From NCBI GenBank assembly GCA_965140555.1, contig OZ223259.1, positions 3,534,001 to 3,598,000 on the forward strand: a stretch of 64,000 nucleotides of DNA, written 5' to 3'. Below, in pieces: positions 17,231-23,918 of the stretch (positions are counted from its first letter, which is position 1; every line of letters starts with the position of its first letter). The notes beneath the pieces are model-generated. The model was given only the letters and a program-made list of their open reading frames with translations, ran no database searches and had not been told where the DNA came from. The translations under genes and the position numbers were made by a program. This DNA comes from UBA1351 sp965140555 (GTDB lineage: Bacteria > Bacillota > Clostridia > Lachnospirales > Vallitaleaceae).

Positions 17231-18355
17231 TTATTTACCAAAACTGGTTCCGCCACCAATGCTGTTTCGACTTCCTGAAGAACTTTGTCGGACACTTCCA
17301 TCAACGGTTCCAAGGCTTGATGCGGTGTTGGCTGGTTTGTAATTATTAAAGGAACTGCGGCTATAGCGACTGCTGTCATGGCGCCATGCTCTGTAAAAGT
17401 AGTAATCCCGATAAATGGAACCATAGCCCATACGGCGACTTCGATAGAGACTATTATTGCTTCGGTACGTATATTCCCGTGTTGAATATTGGACCAAGGT
17501 CTCCTCGTCTTCACCTTGGTAGATGAAGACATAGGAATTCTTGTATAAAAGAGACGCCGTTTCACTGTTGTTTAAATCGCTGTGTTCTCTTGGTCTGACC
17601 TTGGCTATAAGGTAATCTGCCGTTTTACGAACGCTCAGTTCGGATTTATAGACCTTGGCAGGGCCAATACTCGTACTATCAGCAGTGATAGAAGTAACAT
17701 ACGAAAAGTTTGGGTCTTCATCCATAAATTTGTCCACATCTTTGGCTTTGGCCAAGATGTTAAAGACAAAGAGTAAAAGGATAAAAACAACCGTACCTCC
17801 GAAGACCCACTTCATCCAGTTGGTGTTGCTTTCCTTGTGATGACGGGAATCATAGTCATTTCTTCTATTCGTAGAATGACCACCTGCGACACCGGATCGA
17901 GAAGAGGATGATTCGGAGAGTCGAATGTCATCAATGGGGACGGTATGGCCAACGCTGTTTTCAATGTCACCATCCCAGTCTTCTAGACTAAATAGGTTGC
18001 GACCGAAGTTATCGGCGTATTCATAGTAGTGAACGGTTTCATGAAGGTCAACGTCGACATTTCCTTCACACTGACTAACGGTAGCGCTGCCTTGTTCTTG
18101 TAAGTCATAGTTTCTGGTTTCATAAGAAACAGAATCGGCACTGGTTTTCACCTTCGGAGTAACCGATTTGAATAAGGACGCCTGAGAGCCGTCTTCATCA
18201 ACGGAAAGCCATTCGATGTCGCCGGATTCGCTACGGAGTTTGTATTCCGTCCAGCTGTAGCCACCTTCACTAAATTGTATCATTCCCACAACAGTATAGC
18301 GTGTGAGACTTATACGGATTTCATCTTGAATATGTAAATGTTTGAGATTGTTCAT
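17231..18355 (-). CDS. DUF4178-domain membrane-anchored protein
   Basis: The 374-residue protein has an N-terminal soluble DUF4178-type domain (about residues 5-145, including YTVVGMIQFSEGGYSWTEY). A Ser/Arg/His-rich linker follows, then one transmembrane helix (about 183-201), a second globular part rich in Tyr/Arg, and a Ser/Gly-rich tail ending GGGTSFGK. Its function is unknown. It is the first gene of the leftward operon with two DUF350 genes and the membrane SpeE-like gene. The promoter region it shares divergently with the K+ channel contains a large palindrome. Confidence 0.78.
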   Translation of the reverse strand: MNNLKHLHIQDEIRISLTRYTVVGMIQFSEGGYSWTEYKLRSESGDIEWLSVDEDGSQASLFKSVTPKVKTSADSVSYETRNYDLQEQGSATVSQCEGNVDVDLHETVHYYEYADNFGRNLFSLEDWDGDIENSVGHTVPIDDIRLSESSSSRSGVAGGHSTNRRNDYDSRHHKESNTNWMKWVFGGTVVFILLLFVFNILAKAKDVDKFMDEDPNFSYVTSITADSTSIGPAKVYKSELSVRKTADYLIAKVRPREHSDLNNSETASLLYKNSYVFIYQGEDEETLVQYSTREYTYRSNNSLYRSRRMGYGSIYRDYYFYRAWRHDSSRYSRSSFNNYKPANTASSLGTVDGSVRQSSSGSRNSIGGGTSFGK

Positions 18356-18389
18356 AGATATGTTCTCACCCCTTTCAATATCTAACGAT

Positions 18390-18429
18390 GGTTAAGGTAC
18401 CAAAACGATATAATTTTGGTATCTTAACC
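18390..18429. promoter_or_regulatory. Large palindrome between the DUF4178 operon and the ion channel gene
   Basis: GGTTAAGGTACCAAAA (18390-18405) pairs with TTTTGGTATCTTAACC (18414-18429) at 15 of 16 positions around an 8-base centre that contributes to TATAAT (18409-18414). It lies in the 136-base divergent intergenic region, where it could bind one regulator controlling both sides. A second TATAAT at 18458-18463 may be the channel promoter -10. No regulator gene is adjacent. Confidence 0.65.
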
Positions 18430-18491
18430 CACTATACCATAAAGTGACAATTTAATGTATAATTATTTATAGATTTAAGAAAGGGGATTTG

Positions 18492-19280
18492 ATGAAAGAA
18501 AGAATTTATAATGTCATTGAAAAAGCAGATGAGGGAGATCGAGCAAGTAAGTGGTTTGATAATGTCATACTTGTACTGATCCTTTTAACCGTTGTAGCGA
18601 TTGTACTAGAATCCTTTGATTCCATTGCCAAAGACTATAGCATGGTCTTTAAGGTGTTTGAAGCCGTATCCGTATCGATTTTTAGTGTTGAATATGTTTT
18701 AAGGGTATGGACCGCAGATATTCAATATCCGGAGAAGTCAAAATTAGGTGCCAGACTTCGATATATGGTGTCGTTCATGGCGATCGTGGATTTGATTGCT
18801 ATTTTGCCCTTCTACATTCCTATGCTCTTACCGGTGGATTTGAGGGTTCTACGGTTGTTGCGAATGTTTCGACTGTTTCGTGTTTTCAAGCTCAACCGTT
18901 ATTTTATCGCCTTAAACCTTATTGTGACGGTTATGAAAAAGAAAAAAGAAGAGCTGGTAGCCACCATTTCTATTATGTTAATGCTCATTGTTGTATCAGC
19001 CACTCTTATCTATTATATGGAAACGGATATTCAACCGGAAGCTTTTCCGAATATTGTAGCTTCTTTTTGGTGGGCCATTGCAACCCTGACAACTGTCGGT
19101 TATGGTGATGTCTATCCGGTAACGGCGTTGGGAAAGCTGTTGGCTTCAGTGATTGCAGTAACAGGAATCGGATTGGTTGCACTACCCACAGGGATACTGA
19201 GTTCCGGTTTTATGGATGCCATAAAAAAAGACGAGACGGTAAAGTGTCCCCATTGCGGAGAAGATGTACCATTGGAGTAG
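18492..19280 (+). CDS. Voltage-gated potassium channel (six-helix Kv type)
   Basis: The 262-residue protein has six membrane helices. The S4 segment near residues 117-135 carries regularly spaced arginines (RVLRLLRMFRLFRVFK). The pore loop holds the K+ selectivity filter TTVGYGD (about 200-206). A short cytoplasmic tail ends in a CPHCG half zinc-ribbon. The ATG at 18492 is chosen because AAAGGGG lies just upstream; a TTG one codon earlier is possible. It is divergent from the DUF4178/DUF350/SpeE-like operon. Ion channels recur in this neighbourhood type, suggesting a link between polyamines and membrane potential. Confidence 0.92.
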   Translation: MKERIYNVIEKADEGDRASKWFDNVILVLILLTVVAIVLESFDSIAKDYSMVFKVFEAVSVSIFSVEYVLRVWTADIQYPEKSKLGARLRYMVSFMAIVDLIAILPFYIPMLLPVDLRVLRLLRMFRLFRVFKLNRYFIALNLIVTVMKKKKEELVATISIMLMLIVVSATLIYYMETDIQPEAFPNIVASFWWAIATLTTVGYGDVYPVTALGKLLASVIAVTGIGLVALPTGILSSGFMDAIKKDETVKCPHCGEDVPLE

Positions 19281-19345
19281 GCGGCAACAGGGAAATATAG
19301 TAAGGTTTGATAAAGTTTACGACAAAGAATGTAGGAGTGACCGTT

Positions 19346-20404
19346 ATGTTAAATGACCTACAATTGCAATTTATAGAGACGCATTTTAAGAAAACGAAGA
19401 CAGATAAACTGATTGAGAATATGGCAAAACTGAAGAGTTTTATGCCAAAGGTCCTTTTTGAACAGGCGAAAATGCTAGAGGAAGAGGATTGCTTTGTAGC
19501 CATGTGGGATGTCTCCTTCGATCATGCTGAGGATTACCGTTACCGGTGTATATGTGGGAAAGCTCTGAAGAATCGCTACTTGCTTCGGCATAAGTATAAG
19601 GCAATCGAACTGAGCATAGGCGTCACCCATTATAAAGAGTACTGTGATATCAAGGTAAGTGATATAAAGCACATCGTGGAAGATCAAGAAGAATTTTCCA
19701 AAGTAAAGAAGGAATTTGAAGAGAAGATACAAACACTTGATAGGAAGCAACTGGATATTCTCGGTCAAATGGAATCCCTTCCAAAGCTTTATCAGGAACA
19801 GTTAGCCATGGGACTGCCCCTACTAGACAGGCAATTAAAGTATTTGAAAAACAAACGCTTAGAGCATGGTGTTCATACGGTCATGAATATGGGGTCGGAG
19901 ATGCTTCGAGAGATTGGGGCGTTGGATGAGAAGAGAAAACGAGCCTTTATGATTCATCTTGAATCCGGGGAAGTGGTGGATAGTATCCATGACATAAAGG
20001 CATTATCTTATAGTCAGATTCGTGATAGAGTGGATAGGGAAACAGCAACGATTATAGAGACAAAATCGGTAGAGATGCCGGATGATCCGTCGGAAAATTA
20101 TATTAAGGGCCTTGGATATATTGACGATACGGGTCATATTCAGCAACACAACCGCGAGAAATCACGGCTATTAACGGATAGAATGATGAAGTTTTTAGGG
20201 AATGTGGCAGATGAAAACGAACGGGCAAGTATGATGAAAAACACCCTAGAGGGTGTATGTCACATAACCGATTTGAATCAAGCAAAACGATTATCGGCAA
20301 AGTTCCACCTTCAAGGGCGTTTGAATATTAGCATGAGTGATCGACAGTATGAGGCCTATATGAAAGGCAGTCCTTATAACTCGTATAATTGGAGGAAGTA
20401 CTGA
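19346..20404 (+). CDS. Uncharacterised protein with a CxCG motif
   Basis: The 352-residue soluble protein was not recognised. Near residues 50-90 it has RYRCICGKALKNRYLLRHKY followed by a TxH element. This resembles a small metal-binding module (two Cys and later His) seen in phage or plasmid-type Firmicute proteins. The middle (about 95-190) is charged and probably coiled coil. The ATG at 19346 is preferred because AGGAG lies 8 bases upstream; a TTG at 19307 extends it by 13 residues. It lies 65 bases downstream of the channel gene on the same strand and may be part of the same module. No catalytic motif was recognised. Confidence 0.6.
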   Translation: MLNDLQLQFIETHFKKTKTDKLIENMAKLKSFMPKVLFEQAKMLEEEDCFVAMWDVSFDHAEDYRYRCICGKALKNRYLLRHKYKAIELSIGVTHYKEYCDIKVSDIKHIVEDQEEFSKVKKEFEEKIQTLDRKQLDILGQMESLPKLYQEQLAMGLPLLDRQLKYLKNKRLEHGVHTVMNMGSEMLREIGALDEKRKRAFMIHLESGEVVDSIHDIKALSYSQIRDRVDRETATIIETKSVEMPDDPSENYIKGLGYIDDTGHIQQHNREKSRLLTDRMMKFLGNVADENERASMMKNTLEGVCHITDLNQAKRLSAKFHLQGRLNISMSDRQYEAYMKGSPYNSYNWRKY

Positions 20405-20483
20405 TTATTAACAGAATTTTACATAATCATAACCTGTTCTTATTATTCAGTCGTTATACTGTAGGTATGAAAAGAGGTGTAAC

Positions 20484-21068
20484 ATGAGAGAACTAAACAT
20501 ATGCATTGATATTGACGGAACATTAACAGACCCCTATTACTGGTTGCCTTATGCCAATGGCTTTTTTAGAAAACAGATGACAGAAGATGAGATAACTGTA
20601 TATAGTATTGCAGAGGTTATGCAAGTTTCCGATGTAGAGTATGCAGATTTTTATATGAAAAATCGTTATAACATGCACGGAAGCCCAAATCTAAGACAAG
20701 ATGCCCGCTATTATGTGGAAAAAATATACGAGAACCATCAAGTTCATTTTGTAACGGCAAGAGAGCAAGCACTTGAAGTGATAACCTTAGCCTATCTCTC
20801 TCAAAAAAGGATTCCCTATGATTCGCTTCATGTGACAGGAAGTCCCAATAAAATTGTGCAGGCAGAAGCACTAGATTGTGATCTATTTATTGAAGATAGT
20901 TTGTATAATGCAACACTTCTTGCTCAAGCGGGATATATTGTACTGCTGATGGATACAAATTACAATCGGTCAGATTTACTGCATCCCCTTATTAGTCGTG
21001 TGAATACATGGCAGGATGTCTTTGCCAAGGTCACAAGACTTGCAACTGCTTTGCAAGCCATATGCTAG
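20484..21068 (+). CDS. HAD-family 5'(3')-deoxyribonucleotidase-like phosphatase
   Basis: The 194-residue protein begins with the HAD motif I CIDIDGTLTDP (D9 nucleophile, D11 general acid). Motif II is FVTAREQ and the acidic motif FIEDSLYNA comes near residues 134-142. This pattern fits the NT5C/YqfW group of small cytosolic nucleotidases, which dephosphorylate deoxynucleoside monophosphates. AGAGGTG precedes the ATG. Its TAG stop is followed, in the same frame, by the remnant of a PPOX-family gene. Confidence 0.82.
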   Translation: MRELNICIDIDGTLTDPYYWLPYANGFFRKQMTEDEITVYSIAEVMQVSDVEYADFYMKNRYNMHGSPNLRQDARYYVEKIYENHQVHFVTAREQALEVITLAYLSQKRIPYDSLHVTGSPNKIVQAEALDCDLFIEDSLYNATLLAQAGYIVLLMDTNYNRSDLLHPLISRVNTWQDVFAKVTRLATALQAIC

Positions 21069-21365
21069 TGTGAGGCGTATAAGTGCATCAGTGAGATTAC
21101 ATTTTGCACCGGTTACGGGACGCGGACAGAGCGGATTGAATTTCGTCCCGATGCCTGCGTGTGCTTCAATTCACCATCCCATCATATTTCATTAAAAGGT
21201 ACGATGGAAATTGTGACAGATCCATTGGTCAAAGAAGAAATGTGGTATGGTGGTTTAGCTAATCATTTTAGCGGTCCTGAGGATCCGGGCTATGTAGTTT
21301 TGAAGTTTATAGCTGATTCTTACAGCCTTTTTATTGATTGGCAAGAGGCAAAAGGAACACTATAG
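21069..21365 (+). pseudogene. Remnant of a pyridoxamine 5'-phosphate oxidase-like (PPOX) gene
   Basis: Translation from just after the nucleotidase stop gives about 98 residues with no ATG start. They match the C-terminal two-thirds of a small FMN-binding split-barrel protein: FCTGYGTRTERIEFRPDACV, then SHHISLKGTMEIVTDP, ANHFSGPEDPGY and FIDWQEAKGTL at the usual C-terminal end. The expected N-terminal ~40-50 residues are missing. The only initiation codon is an internal GTG at 21159, with no ribosome binding site. It is read as a 5'-truncated gene fused by deletion to the end of the nucleotidase gene. A short expressed peptide cannot be excluded. Confidence 0.65.
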
Positions 21366-21397
21366 GGGTTCTTTCTACTTGAAATATTGAAAGAATA

Positions 21398-21449
21398 AAA
21401 AATGATGAAGCGACAGCTCGAATAATAGCTCTGTCGCTTCATCATTTTT
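21398..21449. terminator. Bidirectional rho-independent terminator
   Basis: AAAAATGATGAAGCGACAG (21398-21416) and CTGTCGCTTCATCATTTTT (21431-21449) form a perfect 19-base stem with A and T tracts on both sides. It separates the rightward nucleotidase/PPOX remnant from the leftward AraC gene. Confidence 0.92.
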
Positions 21450-21464
21450 ATGGGGAAAATATCG

Positions 21465-22400
21465 TTAATCACTCACGGATACATATAAATCGATACCACC
21501 AACGTGATAGTCTTCTTCTGAAAAACCCATATGTTCTTCAAGATACTGTTTGCCGCCCCATTCATATTTACTCTCTTGGAACCATGAGCTAAGCCGCTTC
21601 CAAGCATTCATAATGGCATTGCCAAGCTCCTCATCGGAATCGACGCGCTTAACAGACATGACCGCATATCTACCGCCACTTAGAATACGGCGTTTTACGC
21701 CATCATAGGTTCCCTTGGTAAAGGTCTCAGGGACATCATGAAGTTGATCGTACAAGCTGTCTGAGATGGTGACACAGACTTCATAACCATAGAGTTCATC
21801 CGGATCATCCACATTGGATGGATCAGGATGATTGTAGCCAAAAATCCGATAAGAGCTGTCGTGAAAATAGACACCATGGTCATTTGCCCATGCCTTCATA
21901 ACCGCAAAAGCATTGTCTTCAGGGTCCTCTCCAAAGTAGGTAAAGCAAGCCACTTTCATATCTTCAAGTTTTTTGATGACTTTGATATCCGGATAGTTTT
22001 CTTCTAATTCTTTGTTACCATGCTCAAAATAGTGCTCCATAATATTTAACCTCGCAAATCCTTTCAAACTAGGTGATGGAGAAAGCGATTTAACACTAGA
22101 GGGCAATCGATTAAATTGTTTTTTGAAAGCACGGGTGAAGCTGTCCGCAGACGTGTATTCATACTTGACGGCAATGGTAAGAATGGAATCCTCAGTATGG
22201 AGCAAGTCGTCATAGGCAGCGGTTAACCTTCGCATGCGTATATATTCTTTGACGGTGTAGCCTACAATGGATATAAAAAACCGGTAGAAGCTGGAGAGGC
22301 TCATATAGGCTTCCTTGGCACAGGCTTCAAGGTCAATAGGCTGGTCTAAGTTTTCTTCAATAAAATCGATGGCTTTTTCTATTCGTTGATAATAATTCAT
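21465..22400 (-). CDS. AraC-family regulator with GyrI-like effector-binding domain
   Basis: The 311-residue protein has an N-terminal AraC/XylS double helix-turn-helix (about residues 8-105). A C-terminal GyrI/SoxS-type small-molecule-binding domain follows (about 150-311). The start is placed at the ATG at 22400, with CAGGAG 10 bases upstream, because the frame upstream of it is unlike the family and has no ribosome binding site. Such proteins often act as activators of efflux or stress genes on binding hydrophobic ligands. A paralogue of the same layout lies at 40740-41597. No target is obvious nearby. Confidence 0.88.
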   Translation of the reverse strand: MNYYQRIEKAIDFIEENLDQPIDLEACAKEAYMSLSSFYRFFISIVGYTVKEYIRMRRLTAAYDDLLHTEDSILTIAVKYEYTSADSFTRAFKKQFNRLPSSVKSLSPSPSLKGFARLNIMEHYFEHGNKELEENYPDIKVIKKLEDMKVACFTYFGEDPEDNAFAVMKAWANDHGVYFHDSSYRIFGYNHPDPSNVDDPDELYGYEVCVTISDSLYDQLHDVPETFTKGTYDGVKRRILSGGRYAVMSVKRVDSDEELGNAIMNAWKRLSSWFQESKYEWGGKQYLEEHMGFSEEDYHVGGIDLYVSVSD

Positions 22401-22604
22401 AGCTCTTTTCTCCTGTTCCTTTAACTTGCAAGTTATAAAATCATTATATCGAGAACTGAAAGGGATGACCCGACTTTTTTTCCAAAGTTGGATATGTTTC
22501 TTAAGAATAGTATAACTCATTTTGGGCGAAAAGTACGGTAAAAAGTATATAGTGCTAAAGTCTGATTGCCATGCGCCGTCTTGCACATGTACTCTAAATA
22601 GGTA

Positions 22605-22642
22605 GCGTTAGATGACCTTGTCTTTACAGTCATAGCTAACGC
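22605..22642. promoter_or_regulatory. Hairpin upstream of the SLH-protein gene
   Basis: GCGTTAG (22605-22611) with TGAC, and GTCA with CTAACGC (22636-22642), form an interrupted inverted repeat about 44 bases before the SLH gene start. It could be a leader hairpin or operator. There is no further support. Confidence 0.35.
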
Positions 22643-22685
22643 ATGAGGATGCATAAACTATATTAATAAGGAAAAGGAGTATTCT

Positions 22686-23909
22686 ATGTTTACTAAGAAG
22701 CAATCAAACCACGAACACCTATATTACATCATCACTATAACACTCATCATAACAGTTACTACCACAATTTTTCTTATGAATCCCTTGATTGTCAATGCAC
22801 AATCGTCTGCTGACTATTCGGATATTCCGAATAATGCGTGGTATGAGGATTATGTTCAAATTTTGACTACCGATGAGCGTCAAATTATTCAAGGCTATCC
22901 TGATGGTACATTTAAACCAAATACAAAACTTACCCGAGATCAATTTATCACGATGGTTGTAAGAGCGGCAGGTTTTAATCCTGGAAATGCAAGTGGCTAT
23001 TGGGCGCAAAACTATATCGATAAAGCGATTGATTTGGGTTATATTGAGGCGGATGATTTCAGCAGCTACACAGGGCAAATAACGAGGGAAGAAATGTCCA
23101 TGATTATTGTGAGAGCAGTTGACTATCTCGAGGGAGAACAAACATTTACCAAGTTGACGGAAGTTCTTCAAGTCGTAAACGATTCAGAAGATTTTACCTA
23201 TAAATATAACAACTACATTATGAAAACATATAAACTGGGAATTATTACAGGGTATACAGATCATACCTTCAAACCTCAAGGCGTGCTTACCAGATCAGAA
23301 GCCACTGCTGTTGTTGTAAGGTTAATTGATCCGGAGGAACGTATTGAATTTGATTTTGAATCTTTATATAACGCTATGTATACAGGGTTAGAATCTCACT
23401 TGCTCGGAGGCGCAAATTGGGTTGATCCGGTTGCGGCCAGTGATAAAGAAAATGCCGAAGAGGATTGGGGATTGATTACCAGTGACATGGGTTATTCGCC
23501 AACAAAAAGTATGATTGAATTGGATATATTCTCAGAGTTAAGTACTGATCATGTAGATGGGGCTTTTATGTATGATGAAAATGGTCCATATGCGGGGCAT
23601 CTAGATGATTTTGAGCGTTTGCTACAACGTCGTATGCCACAAAATCAAGTCGATATTGTTATGAATTATTTGGAGAAGAAAAAAGATTATCATACATATC
23701 TTGAACATGACCAAGCTTTCTTCTACTTAGATAATGATAGATATTTAGTACGTATTGATGAAGTAAAGTTATATGATACTTATGATCATGTAAAGGGAGC
23801 TGTTGAAGTAAACTTTAATATTTGGTATCGAGATGCAAATTTCATCAATGAGCATGAAGAAGATATTACTCAAATTATGCCTTATACCGACGTAGTCATT
23901 TATCGATAG
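22686..23909 (+). CDS. Cell-surface protein with three SLH domains
   Basis: The 407-residue protein has an N-terminal signal/membrane segment (about residues 15-38). Three S-layer-homology repeats follow: YSDIPNNAWYEDYV and IIQGYPDGTFKPNTKLTRDQF, then GYWAQNYIDKAIDLGYI, then GIITGYTDHTFKPQGVLTRSE. SLH repeats anchor proteins to pyruvylated wall polymers. The C-terminal ~190 residues were not recognised and have no repeats. It is separated by only nine bases from the next secreted protein gene, so the two are probably an operon, with the SLH protein possibly anchoring its partner. Confidence 0.88.
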   Translation: MFTKKQSNHEHLYYIITITLIITVTTTIFLMNPLIVNAQSSADYSDIPNNAWYEDYVQILTTDERQIIQGYPDGTFKPNTKLTRDQFITMVVRAAGFNPGNASGYWAQNYIDKAIDLGYIEADDFSSYTGQITREEMSMIIVRAVDYLEGEQTFTKLTEVLQVVNDSEDFTYKYNNYIMKTYKLGIITGYTDHTFKPQGVLTRSEATAVVVRLIDPEERIEFDFESLYNAMYTGLESHLLGGANWVDPVAASDKENAEEDWGLITSDMGYSPTKSMIELDIFSELSTDHVDGAFMYDENGPYAGHLDDFERLLQRRMPQNQVDIVMNYLEKKKDYHTYLEHDQAFFYLDNDRYLVRIDEVKLYDTYDHVKGAVEVNFNIWYRDANFINEHEEDITQIMPYTDVVIYR

Positions 23910-23918
23910 GAGGCCGTA

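Noticed and set aside
17188..17565. 125-residue minus-strand frame overlapping DUF4178
   Set aside because: It overlaps the DUF4178 coding region in another frame and has no ribosome binding site; DUF4178 is supported by family similarity.
22401..22586. N-terminal extension of the AraC/GyrI protein
   Set aside because: The extra residues are unlike the family and lack a ribosome binding site, whereas the ATG at 22400 has a good one.
22719..23171. 150-residue minus-strand open frame
   Set aside because: Antisense to the SLH-domain gene, with His/Cys/Asn-rich shadow composition and no initiation signal.
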